The notes under the pieces were generated by a model, which was not told the origin of the DNA, did no database searches, and saw nothing but the letters and a program-made list of their open reading frames with translations. DNA of 64,000 bases, from positions 90,897-154,896 of IMG/VR virus record IMGVR_UViG_3300017977_000066. One strand, written 5' to 3'. The position numbers were made by a program, and so were the translations under genes. Source of the stretch: a virus. Positions 1 to 7,276 of the stretch are shown in pieces (the stretch's first letter is position 1; every line of letters begins with the position of its first letter).

Positions 1-2
1 TA

Positions 3-755
3 TTTAAAACTATCAGAGGTGAAGATGCGGTAGCTATAGATATGAGACCATTTATGAAGTCTAAACTAGTAGACATGATAACTGTTAGAGAGAAGCTACA
101 AGATAAGTATAATGGTATGCTCATGCTCTATAGGCTTATATTAACTAAGTTATTATTAGATGGTGAAACATTCTTGTTAGGGTCTCTACATAACCCTACC
201 ATGGAAGCTTTTAGTTCTATAGTTAAAACTACAACTTCTATGTTACTATATGACGAAAGTATTAAAGAGCCTGTAGAGTTAGTATCTGATCTACATTTTA
301 TATCTATGGATATGACTGAAGATGTTAAGGATAAAACTAAGATCATAGAGTTATTACCTAGAGATAAAGTAGCTAAGATACTAAAAGGTGATTATAGCTA
401 TATCTATAATAAAATACTAGATGATACTATAACACTACCTAGTACTACTATAGGTAGTTTAACCACTAATATACGAGAAGCTATAAATAATAAGAGAGCT
501 AAGGGTTTAACAGCTGATATTCTTATGCAATCTTTATCTAGAGGGTTCTATAGTCTAGATAGTAGAGATCTTGCTATAGCTATGGTAGAAGATAAACCTA
601 CTTTAACTGCATTACTATATATGACTATAACTGAAAGCATTAATTCTAAAGGTGCATTTAATAAAGTTATACATGGTAATAGTAGATTTATTAAACCAAA
701 AGAGTTCGCTAAATCTTTTTTAAATATTGTAAATTCACAATTAGTAGATGGGTAG
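3..755 (+). CDS. Unknown protein, 5' end cut by window edge
   Basis: The reading frame is open from the first bases of the window and has no stop before the first ATG at 42, so the gene most likely starts upstream and only the last 250 residues are visible. The visible part is mostly helical in character, rich in Thr, Ser, Leu and Lys, with no recognisable motif. It ends in a small palindrome (752-765) followed by an early-type promoter for the next gene. I do not recognise the family. Function unknown. Confidence 0.75.
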   Translation, partial: FKTIRGEDAVAIDMRPFMKSKLVDMITVREKLQDKYNGMLMLYRLILTKLLLDGETFLLGSLHNPTMEAFSSIVKTTTSMLLYDESIKEPVELVSDLHFISMDMTEDVKDKTKIIELLPRDKVAKILKGDYSYIYNKILDDTITLPSTTIGSLTTNIREAINNKRAKGLTADILMQSLSRGFYSLDSRDLAIAMVEDKPTLTALLYMTITESINSKGAFNKVIHGNSRFIKPKEFAKSFLNIVNSQLVDG

Positions 756-794
756 CTTATGCTACTTGTCTATAGTTCCATTTCTTTTCAGTTA

Positions 795-811
795 CATATT
801 ACTTACATGAG
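795..811 (+). promoter_or_regulatory. Class 1 (early-type) promoter box, CATATTAC variant
   Basis: CATATTAC at 795-802 followed by TTACATGAGCC, one mismatch from the TATATTAC box repeated elsewhere. It is preceded by a pyrimidine-rich tract and lies about 45 bases before the ATG at 849. Confidence 0.6.
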
Positions 812-848
812 CCTAGAGTTCTAATAAAAACAAAACAAGGAGTTGCAA

Positions 849-1223
849 ATGTTAGATTTTACATCACTGGTTGAAGAAGCTCTTTTTTCAAGAGCCTCTG
901 ATGTCAAGCAAGAGTTTTTTATTGATGTTGGTTATTCTAATCTTATAAAGGTTTCTTTTGCGACTGAAGGATATATCTTAACTTTAGTTAGAGATGATGA
1001 AAACTTATCAACACTGATTAGATGTGTTCATAATGAGATAGAGTTAAACTATCTCTTAAAAGAGTTATTTGGAGTAGAGTTAGCAGATGATATCGCTCGT
1101 ACACTTGGTCTTATAAGCCAAGGTTTAAACGGGATGTATTTAGCTACCAGAGTGGTTAGCCGAAGGGCATTAAATTCAACTCTTAAAGAAAACTATATAA
1201 AGGCTTGGGAAAGAGTAGCTTAG
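849..1223 (+). CDS. Small unknown protein (124 aa)
   Basis: The start at 849 is chosen because AAGGAG lies seven bases upstream; a TTG at 843 is in frame but sits too close to the ribosome site. The protein is a mixed helix/strand 124 residues with no Cys-metal motif, no membrane segment and no motif I recognise. It is the first gene behind the early-type box at 795 and precedes the DNA polymerase C-terminal gene, so early expression is likely. Function unknown. Confidence 0.75.
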   Translation: MLDFTSLVEEALFSRASDVKQEFFIDVGYSNLIKVSFATEGYILTLVRDDENLSTLIRCVHNEIELNYLLKELFGVELADDIARTLGLISQGLNGMYLATRVVSRRALNSTLKENYIKAWERVA

Positions 1224-1288
1224 GCTATTATTTTTTTTATTTACTTTCCTATCTATCGTTCTTACCATGAGAATATTAGGAGGATGAT

Positions 1289-3469
1289 ATGGAATTAAAG
1301 GAAGATGCCACAGAGTATTTTAAGTTTAAACCAGAGGAGTATAAGAGAGATGTTAGCCCTTTAAAACACTATATGGATATCTCTAGTTTTGTATTAGAGA
1401 AGATGAACCATACTAGAGAACCTAAGGCTAGTATAAAAGAGTATATAAAAGAAAAACAGAGATTTAGTAACCCACTAGTATATTTCAAGCAGAGAGATAT
1501 GGATGGCAAGATAAGTAAACAAGCAGTTGGACTTAAGGATTATCTAGATGATGTTGTAAGAGATAAGAATATCATAGTGCCATCATTCACTGTCTACTTC
1601 CCACCATCTAAGAAACCCTCACTTCACTCTGAGTTCATGGATGTGAATACTAAAGAGAGATCTGTACATAAGAAGCTAGCCTTTAAGTATAAGATGGGTA
1701 AGATGTGGGATAAGTTTAATTACCACAATACCATACAGAAGACTAAGAAGATATTTAATAATAGTTTATCAGGAGCTTATGCTTCAGCAGGTACTATATT
1801 AAATAACCCTAGTAGTCACTATACTCTAACTAGTATAACAAGAGCTATCTCTGGTATAGGTAACGCAGTATCGGAATCTCTTATCATAGGCAATAGACAC
1901 TATAGGAACCCTGATGTCATGATAGCCCACCTAGCTACTATAGCTCAGAATGCAGATCTTACTAAGATAGAGTATGTTGTTAATAAATATCATTTAGCAA
2001 CACCAGATGCTCCTGAGGTTATGAACTACTTATTAAGAAGTAGTGCTAAGTACTGGAAAGATACTGAAAAAGAACTTGTTATTTTTAATTTCTTAAAATC
2101 ACTTAGTAAATATGAAAGAGCTGCTGTACTATACCATATAGATCTTAATGCGATTAGAGAGTTCAATGATACTTTCATGAGGAGAGTTATAGGTAAGTTC
2201 CTTAACTATGAAGATAAGCATCATGACGAAGCTACTTCTAATAAGATCATAGATGCTGCTTCAGAGATGACTCGTAGTATATCTATCTATAGTTTATCAG
2301 ATAGCCTTAAAGGTAAGGTTAAGGGTAAAGGTGATTATACTAAAGAAGATCTATCTAGTCTAGCTTCTCTTATAGAGCATACTGAACAACTTCTAAAATA
2401 CCTAGGAGAGATCGTAAATGCATTCTTCATAACAGATGTAGTACCTGCTAATATATCTAGGATAAAAGATATGGTTAGAGAGGTTATCGTATTATCAGAT
2501 ACAGATAGTACATGCGCTAGTTATGAAGACTGGCCTACTTGGTATTTTGGTAAGAGAACATTAGACTCTAAAGCTATCTCTATAAGTAGTCTTATACTAT
2601 TCATTAACTCTGAAGTTATGGATCACTTCATCAAACTCTTCGCTGTTAACCTTAATATCAGTTACGAGAAAGCCCAGATACTAGAGATGAAGTCAGAGTT
2701 CATGTTCAAACTTTTTGTTGCTACTAATGTAAGTAAACACTACTATGCAACTACTGATATACAAGAAGGTAATATCTTTGATCCTGAATCCCTACATGAT
2801 ATCTTAGAGAAGAAAGGTGTTAATCTTATCGTACCTAATGCATATGGTCCTATAAGGAAACTCATAGATGATGTTATGGTAGGTATCATGCATGATGTAG
2901 GTACCTTAGGTACCATAGAGCTTACTAAGTATCTTAAGATAGTATTAGGGGCTGAACAACTTATCATCAGTAAGATTAAAGATGCCTCTCCAGATATATT
3001 TAAGACAGAGAAGATCAAAGATGGGAGTGTTTATAAGAACGAACCAGCTAAGTCTCCTTTCTTACATTATCTATTTTGGAATGATATCTTCGGTAGTAAA
3101 TATGGTAAAGCTCCTGACCCTACTTATATGGCTATTAAGGTACCACTTAAGATCAACACTAAGAAAGATATGTCTGACTTCATAGAGAACTTAACCGACC
3201 CTGTATTAAGGGATAAGATAAAAGAGTTCTTAAAAAAATACAATAAAGACTATATAGGTGTTCTAAGGCTACCTCTTATAAAGGTATACGAGCATGGTAT
3301 ACCACCTATCTTCAAAGACTGGATAGATATAAAACGAGTTGTTAAAGATAACTGTAATGCACTTTATATAGTACTAGAGACCATAGGGTATTTTATTAAG
3401 CCTGATGAGATACTGAGTGACCGTGAGTTAAAATTAATAGAGCATAAGGAAATAATAGATGAAAGATAA
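1289..3469 (+). CDS. DNA polymerase family B, C-terminal half (palm motifs B and C, thumb)
   Basis: Catalytic C-terminal part of a family B replicative DNA polymerase. Motif B is seen at residues 154-165 (K-K-I-F-N-N-S-L-S-G-A-Y, the K-x3-NS-x-YG type helix) and motif C at 404-407 (DTDS, in the context VLSDTDST), which supplies two metal-binding aspartates. The exonuclease motifs and motif A are absent; they are found in the minus-strand gene at 60409-62061, which ends shortly after motif A. The two proteins therefore probably assemble into one polymerase. The start has a strong AGGAGG five bases upstream. The 3' end overlaps the dNMP kinase gene by 11 bases, implying one replication operon. 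The assignment rests on motif reading. The fold of the N-terminal 150 residues, possibly the docking part, is not recognised. Confidence 0.85.
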   Translation: MELKEDATEYFKFKPEEYKRDVSPLKHYMDISSFVLEKMNHTREPKASIKEYIKEKQRFSNPLVYFKQRDMDGKISKQAVGLKDYLDDVVRDKNIIVPSFTVYFPPSKKPSLHSEFMDVNTKERSVHKKLAFKYKMGKMWDKFNYHNTIQKTKKIFNNSLSGAYASAGTILNNPSSHYTLTSITRAISGIGNAVSESLIIGNRHYRNPDVMIAHLATIAQNADLTKIEYVVNKYHLATPDAPEVMNYLLRSSAKYWKDTEKELVIFNFLKSLSKYERAAVLYHIDLNAIREFNDTFMRRVIGKFLNYEDKHHDEATSNKIIDAASEMTRSISIYSLSDSLKGKVKGKGDYTKEDLSSLASLIEHTEQLLKYLGEIVNAFFITDVVPANISRIKDMVREVIVLSDTDSTCASYEDWPTWYFGKRTLDSKAISISSLILFINSEVMDHFIKLFAVNLNISYEKAQILEMKSEFMFKLFVATNVSKHYYATTDIQEGNIFDPESLHDILEKKGVNLIVPNAYGPIRKLIDDVMVGIMHDVGTLGTIELTKYLKIVLGAEQLIISKIKDASPDIFKTEKIKDGSVYKNEPAKSPFLHYLFWNDIFGSKYGKAPDPTYMAIKVPLKINTKKDMSDFIENLTDPVLRDKIKEFLKKYNKDYIGVLRLPLIKVYEHGIPPIFKDWIDIKRVVKDNCNALYIVLETIGYFIKPDEILSDRELKLIEHKEIIDER

Positions 3470-4007
3470 ACGAGTTATAGCATTAGCAGCATATGCTAGA
3501 TGTGGTAAGAACTATGTAGCTTCTAAGTTAAAAGAAGTTTACGAACAACAAGGGTTAGTAGTAGAAGAAATAGCATTTGCGGATTCTTTAAAAACTATAA
3601 CAGCTGGTATAGTTGATGAGGATGTTACCATATTGGACACTATGAAAAATAATGATGAAAAGATTTGCATACATTATGAACAAGTGCTAGTTAGAGACAT
3701 GCTTACAAGAGTAGCAGCTGGTATTAAGAAGGTAGATGAAAGTTTCTTTGCTAGAGAGACTTTAACCAGGGTTAACAATTCTACTGCAGATATTATTATC
3801 ATAACTGACCTTAGATTCCTAATAGAAGAGGACATGCTTAAGACTAGTTATCCAGCATCTAAGATCATAAAGATAACTAGAGATAGTAAAGCTTGTAAAA
3901 AGAGATCTGGTGATGTAGAGGTAGATCTTTTAAAACACGATATGGTTTACATTAACGATAGTACTGTTAATATTGGTGAGCTTATAGCCAGTATAGAAAA
4001 TAATTAG
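3459..4007 (+). CDS. Deoxynucleoside monophosphate kinase (T4 gp1-like)
   Basis: Predicted P-loop kinase that phosphorylates dNMPs to dNDPs, feeding nucleotide supply for phage DNA synthesis. The N-terminus has a strand-loop-helix with A-A-Y-A-R-C-G-K-N at residues 10-18, a variant Walker A in which the usual second Gly is Arg and GKS/T is GKN, as in phage dNMP kinases. A second feature is T-D-L-R-F near residue 117, matching the acidic D-x-R-F segment of this family. The length (182 aa) is a little short of T4 gp1. The start codon lies inside the end of the DNA polymerase gene, suggesting translational coupling. Confidence 0.8.
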   Translation: MKDKRVIALAAYARCGKNYVASKLKEVYEQQGLVVEEIAFADSLKTITAGIVDEDVTILDTMKNNDEKICIHYEQVLVRDMLTRVAAGIKKVDESFFARETLTRVNNSTADIIIITDLRFLIEEDMLKTSYPASKIIKITRDSKACKKRSGDVEVDLLKHDMVYINDSTVNIGELIASIENN

Positions 4008-4027
4008 ATTCACATATTTTATAATTT

Positions 4028-4044
4028 TATATCACTAATACGAG
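4028..4044 (+). promoter_or_regulatory. Class 1 promoter variant (TATATCAC)
   Basis: TATATCAC at 4028-4035 followed by TAATACGAGACTAAG. It differs by one base from the TATATTAC box and has the same downstream layout, with a second CTTAGCT-like segment before the AAAGG ribosome site of the gene at 4090. Confidence 0.5.
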
Positions 4045-4089
4045 ACTAAGGTTAAATACTTAGCTCTAATATAAACAAAGGGATTACCT

Positions 4090-4572
4090 ATGAGACAATT
4101 TGATGCTAAATTAGAAATAAACGGAAGTAGTTTTAAAGTGAGAACTTTAGATACAGTTTTACTAGCAAAGGCTACATGTGGAAACAAAGAAGAGCTGGAG
4201 GAGAAGATAAGTGAAGAGACTATCGAACATTGTACTGATGAACAGATAGTTATTAGGATAGCTTTTAACATAATACCATATATCCAGCTAGATGTATCTG
4301 AAGAAACTACTCTTAGAGTATTTAACCTCATGATCGATGTCATTAATATCCTTATGAAAGGCGATGGTGCTACTTTAGCTGAGACTAAAGAGTGTAATAA
4401 TGTACTAGACCTTATAGAATGCTTCGTATTGAGATTACAACACATAGAAGATTCTGATATCTATGATGATAAAGCTGAAGAAAGATACCTACCTAACTAC
4501 TTAGAAGCAGCTAGAGCTTTTGATGAGAAGAGAGATCTTGAAAGCTACTATGAGGTAACTAAACATTTCTAA
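4090..4572 (+). CDS. Unknown acidic protein (160 aa)
   Basis: The start follows AAAGGG and lies behind a class 1 promoter variant. The product is acidic (many Glu and Asp), probably mostly helical, with Cys at three scattered positions that do not form a metal motif. It resembles in a general way small phage assembly proteins, but I cannot name a family. It ends at a perfect bidirectional terminator shared with the convergent gene at 4611. Confidence 0.75.
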   Translation: MRQFDAKLEINGSSFKVRTLDTVLLAKATCGNKEELEEKISEETIEHCTDEQIVIRIAFNIIPYIQLDVSEETTLRVFNLMIDVINILMKGDGATLAETKECNNVLDLIECFVLRLQHIEDSDIYDDKAEERYLPNYLEAARAFDEKRDLESYYEVTKHF

Positions 4573-4575
4573 CAT

Positions 4576-4613
4576 ACATAGTAACCCATGGGTTACTATG
4601 TACATCTTTTTTA
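4576..4613. terminator. Bidirectional terminator
   Basis: A perfect 26-base palindrome (4576-4601) followed by CTTTTTT on the plus strand, between convergent genes. Confidence 0.8.
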
Positions 4614-4988
4614 GTATTCTATATGGTAACCATCTTCACTATCATCATATATTATCTTACATATCTTATTACCAGTGTTGTCTATAAGATAGTTCTCTTT
4701 GATAACAGTATCGTTAAGCTTAGCTATATACCAATCACTATCGTAAACTTTACCCATGTTCTCACTATGTATCTTACACCTAACATATAGCTTAGTATTC
4801 TCATCATACATACCAGGACCATCTATCCTATATAGGGAACTGAACCATACTTCTACATTATCTCTATATTCAGATACTTCATCTACCATGATAGTAAACT
4901 CTTCATCTAGTGCTACTTGCCAACTAACAGCTACTACACCACTAACATCATTAGCCTTCACATAATCCTTCACATAGAACTTAGCCAT
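4611..4988 (-). CDS. Unknown protein (125 aa)
   Basis: A lone minus-strand gene facing the gene at 4090. The start follows AAGGAG on the minus strand. The product is acidic and beta-rich with several Trp and Tyr residues and no membrane segment or known motif. A class 2 promoter-like signal (TTGAA..ATAAGG) lies directly upstream at 4997-5013. Function unknown. Confidence 0.7.
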   Translation of the reverse strand: MAKFYVKDYVKANDVSGVVAVSWQVALDEEFTIMVDEVSEYRDNVEVWFSSLYRIDGPGMYDENTKLYVRCKIHSENMGKVYDSDWYIAKLNDTVIKENYLIDNTGNKICKIIYDDSEDGYHIEY

Positions 4989-4996
4989 ATGATACT

Positions 4997-5013
4997 CCTT
5001 ATTTTAAGTTCAA
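4997..5013 (-). promoter_or_regulatory. Class 2 (TTGAA...AAGG) promoter-like signal
   Basis: The minus strand reads TTGAACTTAAAATAAGG. The same arrangement, TTGAA then an AT-only spacer then the AAGG ribosome site, precedes many structural genes here. Confidence 0.45.
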
Positions 5014-5055
5014 GTTAAAACTACTCATATATGTTTCCATTTCTTTTTTCAGTTA

Positions 5056-5072
5056 TATATTACTTATGTGAA
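5056..5072 (+). promoter_or_regulatory. Class 1 (early-type) promoter box
   Basis: Exact TATATTAC (5056-5063) followed by TTATGTGAAC, with the usual T-rich tract upstream. It drives a short transcript that ends at the 5226 terminator. Confidence 0.65.
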
Positions 5073-5096
5073 CTTAGAAATTTAAAGGAGTATAAA

Positions 5097-5220
5097 ATGC
5101 TAAAAAATACTATAGGAAGAACTCCATAACCCAAGTGAGGAGTTAGTATGTGAGGCTACTAAGCCGTACTTATCAGATCCAACTTGGCAAAATCTTAAGA
5201 AGGTAGCGGTTGTTTTCTAA
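5097..5220 (+). other. Possible small gene needing a +1 frameshift, or a small RNA
   Basis: An ATG at 5097 with AAGGAG upstream begins a 10-codon frame ending at 5129. The +1 frame is open from 5116 to the TAA at 5218-5220 and reads like real protein (34 residues containing NPSEELV, KPYLSDPTWQ and NLKKVAVVF), but has no start codon of its own. A single +1 shift between 5113 and 5127 would give a product of about 40 residues. The segment also holds a hairpin (AACTCC pairing with GGAGTT, about 5120-5145), so a structured small RNA is the alternative. An early promoter lies upstream and a terminator downstream. Confidence 0.4.
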
Positions 5221-5225
5221 CACTG

Positions 5226-5243
5226 CCCTTAAGGGGTTTTTTA
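5226..5243 (+). terminator. Rho-independent terminator
   Basis: CCCTTAAGGG palindrome followed by GTTTTTT, closing the short transcript from the 5056 promoter. Confidence 0.6.
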
Positions 5244-5273
5244 TTTAATAAAAACACTCTACTATTTTTTTCT

Positions 5274-5293
5274 TTGAAATATATATAAAAAGG
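5274..5293 (+). promoter_or_regulatory. Class 2 promoter-like signal
   Basis: TTGAA, an 11-base AT spacer, then AAGG, directly before the gene at 5301. Confidence 0.45.
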
Positions 5294-5300
5294 ATACCGC

Positions 5301-6767
5301 ATGCTAAAAGCAGGAACAGAGAGCATTATGTTACAGAAAGATACTAGGTTCTTAAAGAGCCTAGAAAGAGATATAGAAGAGACCAATGATATCATTAACA
5401 TAAGCTTACCAGACATAGTAGCTAGTAATGAAAATGATAGTAAGTCTTTTAAAGAGTATGATGCCTATAAGAGAAGCCTTAAAGCCAAGTTATTCGATAA
5501 GGTAACTAAGAGTATGTCTAAGACTCTAGGTAGTAGATTCGGCATCACATTTGAGCTAAAGAATACTTATAGTACTGGAGACTTAGTTAAGATAAACATA
5601 CCACCTCTTAATAGCAAAGTCTTAAGTTCAGCTATGAGTGATCTAGATAGTTTATTCCCTAAGAAGCAAACTAGTTCCATACTATGGAATGTAGTAGCTA
5701 ATAAAAATGAACAGATGCTATATAGTAACCTAAAAGATATTAAAGAAGCTATACAAACAAACAAGTTCCAGTTAGACCTTAAGCATGCTAAGATAAAAGG
5801 ATTAGACCATACTACTATAAGTATTAAAGTAAACTTCTTAAGAGCTGCTATGTTAAGACTTAATCCAGGCGAAGTAGCTTCTCTTATACTACAGAAGATA
5901 GGTGTTCTATTTACTCATCTAGAGTACATGTATACTACTACTAACAATAACTTTGTATTACTAGATACATTCTTAACAGAGAGATTTACTAAACAGACTC
6001 CAGCTTTAGATGCCATTAAGATAGCTATAGATAAAACAGATGCTGATGTTAAGGTAGATACCAGTTCTCCAGTAGCATTCTTAAATACCCTAGATATCTA
6101 TATGCTAAGGACTTATAGATTCGATGCTAGTAAGAAAAGTATTAAGATAGACTATGAAACTTTAAGTGATCAATTTGTATCACTATTTGGATATGGCTCT
6201 GATCTAGCTAATGCTATTATAAAAGCTAAGACATCTGCAACAGTTGCTCCTGATGGTAATACTAACTTGGGTATAACTACATTAGTATTCTTACTTAAGA
6301 CATATATTTATCTAAGCATGTTCATCATGAGTCTTTTATTTTTCTCTGTATTTGGTTTAGTAGCTATCTTAATAGCAGCAGGGTTAGTAGCTTTCAAGAT
6401 GGTTATCTCTTTTATCTTAGACATCATAGCCTCCATACTAAACGCTTTCTTCTCTACTGATGTAGAAACTGATGTTACTAGTAATGAGATGGTAACTAGA
6501 CTTAACAGAATAAAGCTAGATGTTATAAAGCAACTAAGAACAGAAGCTGATGGGAGTAAGGCAGACCAAGCTATATTAGTATCACAGATAGATGAGATCA
6601 AGCATAGTATAGATTTCGTTAAAGAGAAGACTGGGTTGCTATATGAGTATGGCGAAAAGACAGCTAACTATAAGAATGAAGATACTATGCAACTACAAAA
6701 TGAATTCATTGAACAGCTCTCTGAGAACGAGCTACACTTCTTTAAAGCTAAATTTAAAAACACATAA
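5301..6767 (+). CDS. Membrane-spanning protein of unknown function (488 aa)
   Basis: Residues about 325-385 form a long hydrophobic stretch, enough for two or three membrane passes. It is flanked by a soluble N-terminal region of about 320 residues rich in Lys, Asp and Ser and a helical C-terminal tail of about 100 residues. There is no signal peptide. The start follows AAAAAGGA. The next gene begins 12 bases downstream, so the two are probably co-transcribed. Either a virion protein that acts on the host membrane or an infected-cell membrane protein would fit. No family is recognised. Confidence 0.75.
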   Translation: MLKAGTESIMLQKDTRFLKSLERDIEETNDIINISLPDIVASNENDSKSFKEYDAYKRSLKAKLFDKVTKSMSKTLGSRFGITFELKNTYSTGDLVKINIPPLNSKVLSSAMSDLDSLFPKKQTSSILWNVVANKNEQMLYSNLKDIKEAIQTNKFQLDLKHAKIKGLDHTTISIKVNFLRAAMLRLNPGEVASLILQKIGVLFTHLEYMYTTTNNNFVLLDTFLTERFTKQTPALDAIKIAIDKTDADVKVDTSSPVAFLNTLDIYMLRTYRFDASKKSIKIDYETLSDQFVSLFGYGSDLANAIIKAKTSATVAPDGNTNLGITTLVFLLKTYIYLSMFIMSLLFFSVFGLVAILIAAGLVAFKMVISFILDIIASILNAFFSTDVETDVTSNEMVTRLNRIKLDVIKQLRTEADGSKADQAILVSQIDEIKHSIDFVKEKTGLLYEYGEKTANYKNEDTMQLQNEFIEQLSENELHFFKAKFKNT

Positions 6768-6778
6768 AGGAAAAGTAA

Positions 6779-7234
6779 ATGATAAAGTATAAAAACATGG
6801 AGCTAGATATTAACTCCATTAGCGAGGACTTCACTAATATGTTCCTAGGTGCATCTAAGATGCTTAAATCCAACCACCCTAACTTAGACGTTATGCCTGT
6901 AAGTAAAAGTAAGAGTGTGTTAACAGGAGTTGTATTAGCTATCGTAGATAGTATAACTATAGATGCTACTGACATAGTTGATATGGAGGTGTCTACAGCT
7001 AGAAGATTAACTAACATGTTAAGTAACTCTATAACATTAGCTATATTAGAAAGAAATGTTATAGATACTAAGTTTGTTAATACATTAACAAAAGATACTC
7101 TTATGCTTAAGCTAGATATGCTATTAGGTAACACTAGAACTGTAGATATTACTATGGGATATAAAACAAAACCCCAAGATGAAGATATCGTTAGAAATAT
7201 TGTTCTAAAAGAGTACAATGAGTTCTCGGATTAA
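6779..7234 (+). CDS. Unknown protein (151 aa)
   Basis: The start follows AAAGGAAA. The product is alpha-helical in character, rich in Leu, Thr and Asp, without membrane segments or recognised motifs. It is co-directional with the membrane protein gene and ends at a perfect bidirectional terminator facing the large minus-strand structural gene. Function unknown. Confidence 0.7.
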   Translation: MIKYKNMELDINSISEDFTNMFLGASKMLKSNHPNLDVMPVSKSKSVLTGVVLAIVDSITIDATDIVDMEVSTARRLTNMLSNSITLAILERNVIDTKFVNTLTKDTLMLKLDMLLGNTRTVDITMGYKTKPQDEDIVRNIVLKEYNEFSD

Positions 7235-7241
7235 AATAAGT

Positions 7242-7275
7242 ACATGTATACCTAGCTATAGCTAGGTATACATGT
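7242..7275. terminator. Bidirectional terminator
   Basis: A perfect 34-base palindrome centred at 7258/7259, followed by TTTAT, between convergent genes 6779 and 7277. Confidence 0.8.
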
Positions 7276-7276
7276 T

